Positions 8,301 through 17,475 of a stretch of 64,000 nucleotides of DNA are shown here, piece after piece. The notes beneath the pieces are model-generated. The model searched no databases, was not told the origin of the DNA, and saw nothing but the letters and a program-made list of their open reading frames with translations. The position numbers and the translations under genes are program-made. Every line of letters begins with the position of its first letter. Position 1 is the stretch's first letter. Source of the stretch: Devosia lacusdianchii (GTDB lineage Bacteria; Pseudomonadota; Alphaproteobacteria; Rhizobiales; Devosiaceae); NCBI RefSeq assembly GCF_022429625.1, contig NZ_CP092483.1:2728001-2792000 (forward strand), written 5' to 3'.

Positions 8301-8980
8301 GGCGCCATGCCCGGCGTCAGCACCCCTTCGGCGCCAATCGAGAAGTCGCCGTCCTGCAAAAATCCGGTGACCCTGGTGTTCCCCGCAGCATCGACCAGCG
8401 CCGAATTGAACCGCACGCTGTAGCGGTCGTCGCCATGGCTGGCCGAACCCTGAAACTGAAATGGGCCGGCAAAGCTCGAAAGCTTGAACTCACCGTCGAC
8501 ATCATCAGCGGTAAACGTCTCGCCCGACCGCCGATCCGAGAGGCGCAGGGTGGCATCGACAATACTGGTCTGGGTCAGCGCCACACCGCCACCGCTTCCG
8601 GCAATGGACACGCCACTGCCGAACAAGCCGCTTTCATCGACGGTGAAGTCGATCACCGGGGCGTGCAGCACCAGCCGCGTGACGTTGTAATTGTCGCGCA
8701 GAAAATCCATCAGCGAGAATTCGGCTTCCACGCCATCGACGGTGGCGGCGGGCTCTTCGGGCGATCCCACCAGCACATCGGTCAGGGTCAGGCGCGGCTG
8801 CGGCAACAGCGAGAACTCGATATCGCCGCGGATCGTCACGGCCGTGCCCAGCACACCCGTCGCCAGCTCTTCCATGCGGCCGCGATAATCGCTCCAGTGG
8901 ATAAAGCGCGGCGCGATGAAGGCGCCGGCGAGCACGATGATCGCCAGCATGCCAACGATGATGTAGATGCGGTTCAACAC
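5333..8980 (-). CDS. AsmA family protein
   Basis: A 1215-residue protein with a single N-terminal membrane anchor (about 5-25) and the AsmA N-terminal signature FIHWSDYRGRMEELATGVLGTAVTIRGDIEFSLLPQPRLTLTDVLVG. A very long beta-strand-rich periplasmic region follows, with a second AsmA-like domain near 850-1060 ending in GGFVLTPLDF. AsmA-type proteins are linked to lipid transport or outer-membrane assembly. The last 150 residues are unusual: a charged Ala/Glu/Arg coiled coil (about 1095-1165), a run of seven Gln, then a Pro/Gln-rich tail. The start is a GTG at 8980 with a weak ribosome site. It is a single gene, convergent with the RHH gene. Confidence 0.88.
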   Translation of the reverse strand: MLNRIYIIVGMLAIIVLAGAFIAPRFIHWSDYRGRMEELATGVLGTAVTIRGDIEFSLLPQPRLTLTDVLVGSPEEPAATVDGVEAEFSLMDFLRDNYNVTRLVLHAPVIDFTVDESGLFGSGVSIAGSGGGVALTQTSIVDATLRLSDRRSGETFTADDVDGEFKLSSFAGPFQFQGSASHGDDRYSVRFNSALVDAAGNTRVTGFLQDGDFSIGAEGVLTPGMAPKFDGTVTYRQKPPVTDVADDIRGDLVLESKVTGSTDRIVLSGYTLQPDENRAGTRLTGAASIQLGNRHSFDAVISGGVFSLPPRDANEDASTLPYEAVRLLAELPAPIMPNMPGRVGIDLAEVALRGFALREVRVDASTDGQVWQIEQLVAQMPGNTEVRASGELSSESERPAFRGTVSLVSQRLDGLAALWRKPDTDNPLFNQPGSLEARVMLVGDALGLSGGLLTLNGRSHAVELRLGFGAEKRLDLAGHFDELGATGSAMLGALMPNIAAEAAFGLSFPEGSFSLTGKTARVFGQDGTDLVAEGQWVPNTVRFTRLSAADWGGVGIDAALAAGGTIAVPNVSGSGRLSVQRADAPALTALYDLLETPQAWRDFLAPSAPAEILVDLDPPDNDGGQVLTLDGTLGVADLDLRAELGAGIAAIPTGQLRLTATLDSTDTEGLTRQIGLGSAQIFSGDSMLVSVGLQGSPTNSLQGQLNASAGSESIGFAGELLTIGDGEIQGTGRLDIALADAGGMAHVVGARGLSLPMAQANAELHFEGGRLARLTDITGTSGTTGFSGELSLTRTGSTAAVAGAVAIDAISIEGLAATMFGRAALVAGDGVWPDGPIEVGAEPRQTRGSVNVTANAITGGGQERLGATQFELSWDETKLRLARFEAVSGEAKVNLDLTVCCAGPLTDKTVSGRLSVTDAPVDAIVTPAVAASLGGVLDGGVRFEGTGASIAEVLGVIAGEGSFTLDGLSVEQLAPAVFPTVAGLDDILNMDADALGAIMGLALGQGQFTAPNAAGTFTIAGGVARLANFIVEGNGGRLAGDVSLALAPLGLNGGFVLTPLDFEDENGLVGEDTARITTRIAGTLLQPEITLDVDEMVAAVQVRANELEVDRLEVLRAEDEARQRAAAEERNRLIEEQRRRAAEEAARLAEEEAARLATEEEQRRLLLEQQQQQQQAPPVSPAPPPNQPLQGPLDLGFQPQPQVNQPQFGVNQPIN

Positions 8981-9124
8981 TGCGCGCAGTCACCCGGATT
9001 CCCGCGGCAGAGTGTAGGCAAGAGCGCCTGCCGCGCAACCCCGCCATTGCCTTGAATACACGCGAGGATTCTGGCCGAAACGGGATCGCGCCGATCACAG
9101 TTCGATCATCGCCGTAAATGGTAA

Positions 9125-9152
9125 GGCGGCCGGACCCGAAAGCCCGACCGCC
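9125..9152 (-). terminator. Candidate terminator hairpin after the phytase-like gene
   Basis: GGCGGCCGG and CCGACCGCC form an imperfect GC-rich stem about 20 bases downstream of the stop of the gene at 9173-11335. There is no strong T-run, so factor-independent termination is uncertain. Confidence 0.4.
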
Positions 9153-9172
9153 CCATACAAAATACCAACACC

Positions 9173-11335
9173 TTAGAGAGCGTCGATCGACCAGAAGAAT
9201 GTCTCCCCCGACGAGTCATCGACGCCGTCATTGTCGGTGATGACATAGCCGGTGCCATCGGCATCGATGGCAAAGCTCTCGACCTTGTCGACCACGTAGC
9301 CGTTATTGCTGGCGAGGTCGGGAACCAGGTCGCGCACCAGTTCCTTGGTCACGACCGGCAATTCGCCATCGAGAGCGGCCGGAACAAGGTCGGTCAGCGC
9401 GACGCGGTAGATCGCCTTGAGTGCGGCGCTACCGGCGATCTGGTTGTCCCGCTCGACGATATAGGCGTAGTCGCCATGCACAGTGATTTCGCTGAGGCCG
9501 ACCCAGCCGCCCTCCGGCGCGGCCTCGAGCGGGTACCGCACGGCGCCCCACTCTTCGCTTTCGGTATTGTAGGCGAGCAGCTTCACCGAGCCCTTCTCGT
9601 CATCACCCCATTCGCGCTGCACGGCGACCCAAAGCGTATCGCCAACCTTGGCGACGCCTTCGGCGCCAAAGCGCTTCTGACCAGCCAGCAGGTCGACGGG
9701 GAAGCCAACCTCGTCCTCGATCTCGCCTTCGGCGTTCACGCGAATGAGGGCATGCGGCACCAGCTTGTCGCTATCGCCTTCGTTGGCGAGCCAGAAACCG
9801 CCTTCGCCATCGAGGGTGATGCCTTCAAGGTCGAGCTTCTGCGCGGTTTCGCCATTGCGGGTGATGATCGTCTTCTTGACGATGCGCGCCGGCTTGGCGG
9901 TCGCGTCGATCTCATAGATCGCTGGCGCGCCCGACAGCACGCTATCGCTGACCGCGTAGAGAATACCGGGCTTGTCGGCATCAGCCACGGCGCCCGAAAT
10001 GGCGGCCCAGCCGATCGGGTGACCATCCGCATCAAGCTCGGACACCAGCTGTGGATAGGCGGCCTCGGCTTCGCTCAGCTCATAGACCATCACATGCGAG
10101 CCACCGAGGCCGTCTTCGCGCAGATCGACCTCGTTGGCCGTGGCCAACAGGTTGCGCTCGGGAATGGCGACCAGACCTTCTGGCGAAATGCCCGACGGCA
10201 CCGACTGAAGATATTCCGGCTCGGCCCCGGTATCCTTGTAGATGGCGATCAGCGAGGAGCGCTCCTCGGCGACGAAGATGTATTTGATATCGCCGAACGT
10301 CGCGACTTCCAGACCCTCGGGCTCGACGCCCTTCTTGTTGCGGAAGTCCGGATAGTGACCCAGCAATGCTGCCTGTACGTCGAGCGCATTGCCTGAATCG
10401 AAGGCCACAGAACCATCGCGGTTGAAAATGGTGAAGCCGCGCGAGCCACCGTTCCAGTCGCCTTCGTTGGCGACAACAAGGCGATCATTGTCCAGCCACT
10501 TCACCGAGTCGGGTTCGCGCGGCAGGTCATCCTTGGAGCCGGTAAAGTCGATCGCACCGTCATTCTTGGTGTCGATCCCTTCAACGGAAACGGCGCCGGT
10601 TGAGAAGCCGCCAGTCACCGTGCCGGTCTTGGCATCAACGATGGCGACCCAGTTGTTTTCCTGCAGCGTGACGGCGATCTCGTCAGCGTCGTTGAAATCA
10701 ACGAACTCGGCCTCGACGTCATCAGGCGCGACATCGGAGAGACCGGTCAGCTCGACCTTCTTGATACCAGTTTCAGTCACAGCGCCATCGGTGAGCGTGA
10801 CGATGGTCAGGAAGCCCGTCGGCGCCTGCGGAATGGCCCCATCATTGACCTCCTCGTCGCGCTCATTTTCAATCGCGATAGCGAGGATCGTGTTGTCCTT
10901 GTTGTGGGCAATCGAGTCCGGCTGACCACCGAGCTCGAATTCGCCTTCGACCGCCTTGGTGGCGATATCGACGACGACCAGCTTGCCGGACGGCTCGACG
11001 AAGTTCTCGCGCGTGTTCACCGCAACATAGGCCTTCCCGCCGATCACGGTGACCGAAGTGGGCTCGCCGCCCATATCCATGAAGCCGCCCTGCCTGGGCG
11101 CCTTGGGGTCGGTAATGTCGATGAAGCCGATGCCGCCAGCCGGGCTATCGGAATAGATCAGGGTCATGCCGTCATCGGTTGCGGTGATGATTTCCGACGA
11201 GCTCGCTTCGGCCTCCGGATTGTTGAGTTCCACCGGAAAGCTGGCAATGCGGTTGAAGGTTTCGGCAGCAGCCACCGACGCAGTCGTGGCGAGCAGCGCC
11301 GCGGTCAGCGCGGCCAAGGATTTCGATGAGAACAT
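9173..11335 (-). CDS. Secreted phytase-like / beta-propeller protein
   Basis: A 720-residue exported protein. A Sec signal peptide (LAALTAALLATTASVAAAE) is followed by a propeller-like half with repeated strands (GFIDITDPKAPRQGGFMDMGGEPTSVTVIGGKAYVAV; KLVVVDIATKAVEGEFELGGQPDSIA). The C-terminal half (about 380-720) has the esterase-like-activity-of-phytase (Phytase-like) pattern, including LDLEGITLDGEGGFWLANEGD and KVESFAIDADGTGYVITDNDG. It is strongly acidic. It may be a periplasmic or secreted phosphatase or esterase; activity cannot be read from sequence. The ATG at 11335 is chosen because the signal peptide begins there. Confidence 0.8.
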   Translation of the reverse strand: MFSSKSLAALTAALLATTASVAAAETFNRIASFPVELNNPEAEASSSEIITATDDGMTLIYSDSPAGGIGFIDITDPKAPRQGGFMDMGGEPTSVTVIGGKAYVAVNTRENFVEPSGKLVVVDIATKAVEGEFELGGQPDSIAHNKDNTILAIAIENERDEEVNDGAIPQAPTGFLTIVTLTDGAVTETGIKKVELTGLSDVAPDDVEAEFVDFNDADEIAVTLQENNWVAIVDAKTGTVTGGFSTGAVSVEGIDTKNDGAIDFTGSKDDLPREPDSVKWLDNDRLVVANEGDWNGGSRGFTIFNRDGSVAFDSGNALDVQAALLGHYPDFRNKKGVEPEGLEVATFGDIKYIFVAEERSSLIAIYKDTGAEPEYLQSVPSGISPEGLVAIPERNLLATANEVDLREDGLGGSHVMVYELSEAEAAYPQLVSELDADGHPIGWAAISGAVADADKPGILYAVSDSVLSGAPAIYEIDATAKPARIVKKTIITRNGETAQKLDLEGITLDGEGGFWLANEGDSDKLVPHALIRVNAEGEIEDEVGFPVDLLAGQKRFGAEGVAKVGDTLWVAVQREWGDDEKGSVKLLAYNTESEEWGAVRYPLEAAPEGGWVGLSEITVHGDYAYIVERDNQIAGSAALKAIYRVALTDLVPAALDGELPVVTKELVRDLVPDLASNNGYVVDKVESFAIDADGTGYVITDNDGVDDSSGETFFWSIDAL

Positions 11336-11535
11336 GATGGAGCCCCTGTTGTAGTCCGATCCGCTTAGGGCGGCCACACAACAGTCCGATGACGCCAACA
11401 TGACACATCGGTGACGGGCCGGCGTTCTATACACTGGGTCCGGCAATCCCTATATTGCCAACGAGAACAAAATAAGATTCGTCAATCCCCGCGCCGCGCC
11501 GCCAGCTCCGGCCGCAGCGATGGAAAGGCCCATGA

Positions 11536-13881
11536 ATGCCCGGTGCAAACCAGCCCATCGACCGCCCGTCATCGGGGCCGATCACTAGCCAGCTCGGCCG
11601 TAGCGCGCCCGCGCCCGATTATCTGAAGGGCCTCAATGAAGAGCAGCGCGACGCCGTGCTGACCATCGATGGCCCTCTGCTGGTGCTGGCCGGCGCCGGC
11701 ACCGGCAAGACGCGTGTTCTCACCACCCGCATTGCCCACATCCTCACCAGCAAGCGTGCCTGGCCGTCCGAAATCCTGTCGGTGACCTTCACCAACAAGG
11801 CCGCACGCGAGATGAAAGAGCGTATTGGCCATCTCGTCGGCGCCAGCGTCGAGGGCATGCCCTGGCTTGGCACCTTCCACTCCATCGGCGCGCGCATCCT
11901 GCGCCGCCATGCCGAACTGGTCGACCTCAAGTCCGATTTCACCATCCTCGATACCGACGACCAGATCCGGCTCATCAAGCAATTGCTCGATGCCGAGAAC
12001 ATCGACGAGAAGCGCTGGCCCGCCCGGCAATTCGCCGGGATGATGGACACCTGGAAAAACCGCGGCCTGCTGCCAAAAGACGTCTCGCCGGGCGAAAGCG
12101 GCAGCTATGCCAACGGCCGCGGCGCCAAGCTCTATGCCGACTATCAGGCCCGGCTGAAGGTGCTCAACGCTGCCGATTTCGGCGACCTGCTGCTCGAGAA
12201 TATCCGCCTGTTCCGCGAGTATCCGGAGGTGCTGGCCGAATACCACCGCAAGTTCAAATACATGCTGGTCGACGAATATCAGGACAGCAACACCGCCCAG
12301 TATCTCTGGCTGCGCCTGCTCGCCCAGGGCAAGCCGGCGAGCGAGGCCAATATCTGCGTGGTAGGCGACGACGACCAGTCGATCTATGGCTGGCGCGGCG
12401 CCGAGGTCGACAACATCCTGCGCTTCGAGAAGGATTTTCCCGGCGCCAAGGTCATCAAGCTCGAACGCAACTACCGCTCGACCTCCAACATCCTCAAGGC
12501 CGCCTCCACCCTTATCGCCTTTAACGAAGGCCGGCTGGGCAAGACCCTGCAGACCGATGTCGGCGAACGGGGCGAGCTGCTTTCCGTCACCTCCCTATGG
12601 GACAGCGAGGAAGAGGCCCGCACTGTCGGCGACGAGATCGAGAACTACCAGCGTGCCGGCGAGCCACTCAACTCGATGGCCATCCTTGTCCGCGCCTCAC
12701 ACCAGATGCGCGCCTTCGAAGAGCGCTTCATCACGCTTGGGCTCAACTATCGCGTCATCGGCGGCCCGCGCTTCTACGAGCGCAAGGAAATCCGCGACGC
12801 CATCGCCTACCTGCGCGTCGTCTCCAATCCTTCCGACGGCCTGAGCTTCGAGCGCATCGTCAACGTGCCCAAGCGCGGACTGGGCGATTCTACCGTCCAG
12901 ATCATCTACAACGCGTCCCGCTCGGCCAACGTCTCACTGCTGGCGGCGACCCGGATGCTGCTAGAAACCGAAGAGCTTAAACCCAAGCAGCGCACCACTC
13001 TGCGCGAGCTCGTCGGTCAGTTTGACAATTGGTCATCACGCCTCGACGGCATATCGCACTGGGAACTGGCCCAGCAGATACTCGACGAAAGCGGCTACAC
13101 GAAGATGTGGCAGGACGACAAATCGCCGGATTCGCCTGGCCGCCTCGAAAACCTCAAGGAACTCGTCCGCTCGATGGAGGAGTTCGAGACGCTGGGCGGC
13201 TTCCTCGAACACATCTCGCTGGTGATGGATCGCGACACGGCAGAGGCCGAGGACGCCGTCTCTATCATGACGCTGCATTCGGCCAAGGGGCTCGAATTCG
13301 ACACCGTCTTCCTGCCCGGCTGGGAGGAAGGTCTGTTCCCCAGCCAGCGCACTATGGACGAGAGCGGCCGCGCCGGTCTCGAGGAAGAGCGGCGCCTCGC
13401 TTATGTCGGCATCACCCGCGCCCGCAAGCGCGCCCGGCTGTCGGTCGCGCAGAACCGCCGCATCAACGGCCTTTGGCAATCGGCCATTCCCAGCCGTTTC
13501 CTCGACGAACTCCCGCCTGACGCCGTTGAGGTCAAGGACACCGGCTCGTCCTATGGCGGCTATGGCTATGGCGGGGGCGCCACCAGCCGCTTCAACATGT
13601 CCGATCCGTTCGAGAGCGTCTACGAAACCCCCGGCTGGCAACGAGCCCGCGCCCAGCAGGCCAACCGCAAGGGCGGCGGCCCGCTGACCATCGACGGCGA
13701 CCTCGTCGCCCGCTCAGTCGACCTCGGAAACGACAAGTCGGCCTTCGGCATGGGCGAGCGCGTCTTCCACCTCAAATTCGGCTATGGCGAAATCGTCGAG
13801 ATCGAAGGCAACAAGCTCAGTATCGAGTTCGAAAAGGCCGGCCGGAAGAAGGTGCTGGAGAGCTTTGTCAAAAAGGGGTGA
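11536..13881 (+). CDS. uvrD: UvrD/PcrA-type ATP-dependent DNA helicase
   Basis: A 781-residue superfamily 1A helicase. Visible motifs are Q-motif LNEEQRDAV near 33-41, Walker A GAGTGKT at 53-59, TFTNKAAREMKERI (Ia), the Walker B region LVDEYQDSN near 244-252, GDDDQSIYGWRGA (III), ERNYRS (IV), TLHSAKGLEFDTVFLPG (V) and YVGITRARKR (VI). A glycine-rich linker and a C-terminal Tudor-like segment (FHLKFGYGEIVEIEGNKLSIEF) complete it. It unwinds DNA 3' to 5' in nucleotide excision and mismatch repair. GGAAAGG at 11522-11528 supports the ATG at 11536. It may share a transcript with the small gene that follows. Confidence 0.96.
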   Translation: MPGANQPIDRPSSGPITSQLGRSAPAPDYLKGLNEEQRDAVLTIDGPLLVLAGAGTGKTRVLTTRIAHILTSKRAWPSEILSVTFTNKAAREMKERIGHLVGASVEGMPWLGTFHSIGARILRRHAELVDLKSDFTILDTDDQIRLIKQLLDAENIDEKRWPARQFAGMMDTWKNRGLLPKDVSPGESGSYANGRGAKLYADYQARLKVLNAADFGDLLLENIRLFREYPEVLAEYHRKFKYMLVDEYQDSNTAQYLWLRLLAQGKPASEANICVVGDDDQSIYGWRGAEVDNILRFEKDFPGAKVIKLERNYRSTSNILKAASTLIAFNEGRLGKTLQTDVGERGELLSVTSLWDSEEEARTVGDEIENYQRAGEPLNSMAILVRASHQMRAFEERFITLGLNYRVIGGPRFYERKEIRDAIAYLRVVSNPSDGLSFERIVNVPKRGLGDSTVQIIYNASRSANVSLLAATRMLLETEELKPKQRTTLRELVGQFDNWSSRLDGISHWELAQQILDESGYTKMWQDDKSPDSPGRLENLKELVRSMEEFETLGGFLEHISLVMDRDTAEAEDAVSIMTLHSAKGLEFDTVFLPGWEEGLFPSQRTMDESGRAGLEEERRLAYVGITRARKRARLSVAQNRRINGLWQSAIPSRFLDELPPDAVEVKDTGSSYGGYGYGGGATSRFNMSDPFESVYETPGWQRARAQQANRKGGGPLTIDGDLVARSVDLGNDKSAFGMGERVFHLKFGYGEIVEIEGNKLSIEFEKAGRKKVLESFVKKG

Positions 13882-13887
13882 TCGCCG

Positions 13888-14304
13888 GTGAAGGTATTGT
13901 TGATAGCCGGCGGCATTGGCGTTGCGATTGCAGCCCTGGTCTTTGGCGGAGTACAGCTGTTCTCCTACATGTCCTCGCGCAGCGATAGCGCCACGGCATT
14001 CGCCAACCAGGTCGCCACGGCAGTCGTCGTGGGTTGGAATCCCGCTTCGATAGAGCCTTTCGCTGACGAAGGCTTTTACAAGTCACTCGTGGACAATCCC
14101 AAGTCGTGGAGTACCTACGCCATGCTGGGCAAGGCGGTTCAAATGCCTAAGTGCCAAGTGACAAATCTAGACATCGTCAATGGCAAGGCCACCGCGCTTG
14201 CCGTCTGCCCCGGCGAGTTCGAGAACGGCACGGGCGCGGTGCAGGTGGCGTTGTCTGACCACACGGGTCAATGGCGGGTCACCGACCTTGGCTTGCAGCT
14301 CTAG
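13888..14304 (+). CDS. Membrane-anchored hypothetical protein
   Basis: A 138-residue protein, not recognised. An N-terminal hydrophobic helix (VLLIAGGIGVAIAALVFGGVQLF) serves as an anchor or signal. The rest is a small globular domain with two cysteines (PKCQVTNL and AVCPGEF) that could pair outside the cytoplasm. The start is a GTG, 6 bases after the helicase stop, with AAAGGGG overlapping the helicase end, so translation is probably coupled. No catalytic motif was seen. Confidence 0.7.
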   Translation: MKVLLIAGGIGVAIAALVFGGVQLFSYMSSRSDSATAFANQVATAVVVGWNPASIEPFADEGFYKSLVDNPKSWSTYAMLGKAVQMPKCQVTNLDIVNGKATALAVCPGEFENGTGAVQVALSDHTGQWRVTDLGLQL

Positions 14305-14341
14305 CGAGCGGCGACAACTCGATTTCTGCATCTGACGCTGG

Positions 14342-14764
14342 TCAGGGAAACCGCTTCCCAATCTCCGCTATATAAGCCTTCGCCAGGCGTCCGAACCGCT
14401 CGGCATCCAACGTGATCGTCTGCCCAACCGCAATTCCCGCCGCAGCCTTCTCGACCTTGTACTTAATCGTCTTATTGTCCTTCAGCACCCCGTCATTCTC
14501 CATGATGGAGTCGCTCAGCATCCGCACTTCGTTGAGCGGGTTGCCATCCTTGCCTTCGGCGCCGCGCATGCGGTGCATGAAGTGGTGGTCGAGCGCCAGC
14601 AGCATGGCGTTGAAATAGCCCGGCGCGAACGTCGCTAGCGCCGCTTCGGCCTTTGCATTGCCCTTCACGGCCGCCGCGAGCGCGGCATAGGCGGCCAGCT
14701 GCTCGTCGATCTTGGCGGCGGTGAGCTGGACATAGACTTCGGGATAGCTAGTTACGGCGAGCAC
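14342..14764 (-). CDS. Conserved hypothetical protein
   Basis: A 140-residue mostly helical soluble protein, not recognised. It has an HHF-MHRMRG stretch near the middle and a Lys-rich segment, [23 protein letters not shown]. The frame is open up to 14830, but the GTG at 14764 has GAGGG seven bases upstream and starts the protein just before the compact domain, so I prefer it. The gene stands alone and converges with the preceding one. Confidence 0.6.
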   Translation of the reverse strand: MLAVTSYPEVYVQLTAAKIDEQLAAYAALAAAVKGNAKAEAALATFAPGYFNAMLLALDHHFMHRMRGAEGKDGNPLNEVRMLSDSIMENDGVLKDNKTIKYKVEKAAAGIAVGQTITLDAERFGRLAKAYIAEIGKRFP

Positions 14765-14920
14765 GGTGAAACCCTCTTCTTGCGGCCGGCGAGCCCGGCG
14801 GTTCGAAACCATGTCGCACAGATTGCGCAAGCTTCGACAAATTGGCCAAAGATTCCTCGCCGGCCTTTCGCGACGGCCGGGTTGGACCTATCTCTTGCCC
14901 CAGCACAGAGGAGACACCGC

Positions 14921-15250
14921 ATGATCATTTCGACCACGCCCACACTCGAAGGCCACGATATCGTGGAGTATTTTGGCATCGTCACTGGTGAAGTCATTGT
15001 CGGCGCTAATATCTTCAAGGACCTGTTCGCCGGCATCCGGGACATTGTCGGCGGCCGGGCCGGAGCCTATGAATCGACCCTGCGCGACGCCCGCCGGCAG
15101 GCCTTCGGCGAGCTCGAGGCCGAGGCACGGCGTTTGGGAGCGGACGCCGTGGTCGCGGTCGATATCGACTACGAGGTCGTCGGCCAGGGCGGCTCGATGC
15201 TGATGGTGTCGGTGTCTGGAACCGCGGTAAAACTGCAGTCTCGGCAGTAG
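14921..15250 (+). CDS. YbjQ family protein
   Basis: A 109-residue YbjQ/UPF0145 protein (putative heavy-metal-binding domain). The family pattern is clear: [34 protein letters not shown], then [38 protein letters not shown] and MVSVSGTAV. The family forms pentamers of unknown role. GAGGAG lies about eight bases before the ATG at 14921, which fixes the start even though the frame is open further upstream. Confidence 0.9.
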   Translation: MIISTTPTLEGHDIVEYFGIVTGEVIVGANIFKDLFAGIRDIVGGRAGAYESTLRDARRQAFGELEAEARRLGADAVVAVDIDYEVVGQGGSMLMVSVSGTAVKLQSRQ

Positions 15251-15323
15251 AGCGGTGCCGCAAATTCACAATTGATTACCAATCGCCATGGCACAAGGGC
15301 GCGAGTATTGAGTTTCCCGTGCC

Positions 15324-17072
15324 ATGGCCCCGATCCGCATTCAAAACTTGCAGTGGCTCGGCGCCGCCATTGTCGCCGTGAGCGGACTGCTCCTTGGCGG
15401 GTCGGCGCTGCTGGTCAGCGTCAATGACTACACGCGATACGATGTCGGCGTAGCGGAGCTGGCGCAGTTCAAGTTAATGCTGGCCGTCGCCAACGCCGTT
15501 TCCGCCGAACGCGGTCCGGCAAATGCCGCCCTTGGCGCTGATACCGACGAGATGCCGGGTCTGGTGGCGGCGCTGGCGGTGAAGCGGGCGTCTGTCGATG
15601 CGGAGATCGCCGGCCTCGCCAACGACCTCGCCAGCAAGCAGGACGACCTGCACGACTCCGAACTAGGCGACCTTCGCAGGGCCTTGTCGACCGGCCGCGC
15701 CGCTGTCGACCGGTTGATAGCGACGCCCGCGGGCCAGCGCTCCGGGTTAGCGGTAGCCCGCACCATAGAAAGCATGTTTGCAGCAGCAGATAGCGCGGCC
15801 ATGCTGCGCAATGACATCGCTCAGCATATCATTGAAGCGACGCCACAAATCACCACTGAGATCATGCTGACCGCGACGGCCAGCGAGCTGCGGGAGTTCG
15901 AGGGACGTCTGGGTTCCTATGTCGTTATGATGCTGGCATCGGATGCGACGCAGGACGCGCCGCTCCTCACCAGGCTCGCGGTGACCGAGGCCCATGTCCT
16001 CCAGCTTCGGAACATGCTCGGCGGCTATGCCGGCGCTTACCTCTCCGCGACCCCCGTGCTTCTCGCAATGTTGGAGAGCGTCGACACGGACTATTTCGGC
16101 AAGGCGCTTCCCTATGCCTGGCAGATCGCCCAGCTCGGCGATGCTGCATCGATCAGCGCCGCCGACTTCACCGCCAACTACGTTCCGGGCATGGCCTCGT
16201 CCGAGCGCCTGCGCGATCTGATCATAACCAAGTCGATGACCCGGCTGTGGCAACTGCGCAACGACGCCAGCACTGCCGTGTTCCGCTCGGTCGCGCTTAC
16301 TGGCGTCATCGTTCTGGTCTTGCTGGGTCTGGGGTTGCTGTTCCGCCGCATCCTTTTCATGCCGCTCGCCAGCGTTCGCGAGCAAATTCTCGCTGTCGCC
16401 TCGGGCGATCTAACCGAGCCCCCTGCGACGCGTCCTATCGGCAGCGAAATTCGCGATATGCTTGCCGGGGTCGCGGTACTGCGCCAGCACCAGCGCGAGA
16501 AGCAGCGGCTGGAGCGCGAGCAGCGCCGCATGACGCAGCGCCTCAAATCCCTGGCGGAGACCGATACACTGACCGGCCTGCCCAATCGGCGCGCTTTGCG
16601 CGATGCGGCCGAGCAGATGTTCGACTCCAGTGCATCCGACAGCCAGCCCATCGCTGTAATCATCTTCGACGTCGACCATTTCAAGGTCGTCAACGACACC
16701 TACGGCCACTCCATGGGCGACGTGGTACTGAAGAAGATCGGCAAGATCCTGCCGCCCCTGCTCCGCCCCAACGACATTATTGCCCGCTATGGCGGCGAAG
16801 AGTTTGTTGTGCTGCTGCGCAATACCGATATCGGCCGGGCCAGCCTGGCCGCCGAACGAATGCGGGCCAGCCTGAGTCAGAGCGTGATCAGCCGGCAGGA
16901 CCAGTTGTTCGTGACCGCCAGCTTTGGCGTAGCCGTCCGTCAGCCTTCATCCAGCGAGTCATGGGAACAGATCATGGCGATCGCCGATCGTCGCCTCTAC
17001 ACGGCCAAACGCTGCGGCAGGAACCAGGTCTGCTTCAGCGACCCAGGCGAATCGATCGCCGCCTCCGCCTAG
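15324..17072 (+). CDS. Membrane diguanylate cyclase (GGDEF)
   Basis: A 582-residue sensor cyclase. Helices near 12-32 and 320-342 bracket a long helical periplasmic sensor region. A HAMP-like segment (RRILFMPLASVREQILAVASGDL) and a short coiled coil follow, then a GGDEF domain (about 415-570). The active-site motif is GGEEF at about 490, and RPND five residues before it is the product-inhibition I-site, so it should be an active, feedback-controlled c-di-GMP synthase. No EAL domain is present. The ligand of the sensor is unknown. There is no clear ribosome site before the ATG at 15324. Confidence 0.92.
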   Translation: MAPIRIQNLQWLGAAIVAVSGLLLGGSALLVSVNDYTRYDVGVAELAQFKLMLAVANAVSAERGPANAALGADTDEMPGLVAALAVKRASVDAEIAGLANDLASKQDDLHDSELGDLRRALSTGRAAVDRLIATPAGQRSGLAVARTIESMFAAADSAAMLRNDIAQHIIEATPQITTEIMLTATASELREFEGRLGSYVVMMLASDATQDAPLLTRLAVTEAHVLQLRNMLGGYAGAYLSATPVLLAMLESVDTDYFGKALPYAWQIAQLGDAASISAADFTANYVPGMASSERLRDLIITKSMTRLWQLRNDASTAVFRSVALTGVIVLVLLGLGLLFRRILFMPLASVREQILAVASGDLTEPPATRPIGSEIRDMLAGVAVLRQHQREKQRLEREQRRMTQRLKSLAETDTLTGLPNRRALRDAAEQMFDSSASDSQPIAVIIFDVDHFKVVNDTYGHSMGDVVLKKIGKILPPLLRPNDIIARYGGEEFVVLLRNTDIGRASLAAERMRASLSQSVISRQDQLFVTASFGVAVRQPSSSESWEQIMAIADRRLYTAKRCGRNQVCFSDPGESIAASA

Positions 17073-17078
17073 CGCACG

Positions 17079-17369
17079 CTAGACGCCGACCCCGCCAAGC
17101 GGCTCGGTTTCGAAGTACTCGCCAAAACCGGCAATGATCGGCTTCGCCTTCGCAATCGTTGCCTGCACGTGTGGCAGCTTTAGCGAGGCGGCATGGCTAT
17201 CCTTGGTGTCCCAGACCTCGGTAATCCAGATGCCGTCTTCGCTTTTGGGGTCGCGTGCGATGACATAGCTGAGGCAGCCCGGCATCGCGTCGTTCCCCTC
17301 CAGCATGATAGCCAGCAGCTCCTCGCGCTTGCCCGGTGCCGCCAGCATTCTTCCGATCAAACCATACAT
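17079..17369 (-). CDS. Antibiotic biosynthesis monooxygenase (ABM) domain protein
   Basis: A 96-residue ferredoxin-like-fold protein with the ABM pattern: YGLIGRMLAAPGKREELLAIMLEG, CLSYVIARDPKSEDGIWITEVWDTKDSHAASL and the C-terminal helix. Members include small oxygenases and heme-degrading enzymes, and many are of unknown role. The ATG at 17369 has GGAG about eight bases upstream; the longer open frame has no support. It converges with the GGDEF gene and is divergent from prmA. Confidence 0.88.
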   Translation of the reverse strand: MYGLIGRMLAAPGKREELLAIMLEGNDAMPGCLSYVIARDPKSEDGIWITEVWDTKDSHAASLKLPHVQATIAKAKPIIAGFGEYFETEPLGGVGV

Positions 17370-17475
17370 TGGTTGAGCTCCACCGAATCTACACCAAGCC
17401 CGCCATGCGGGGGATAAGCCAGATTGACCTCTGGGCGCACATGGCGCAACTAGGCGCGGAACAAAGGATCTCGCT

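Noticed and set aside
11447..11535. Possible LexA box (GAAC-N7-GATT) upstream of the UvrD helicase gene
   Set aside because: Only a partial match to the alphaproteobacterial direct-repeat box, and no second half; chance occurrence is likely.
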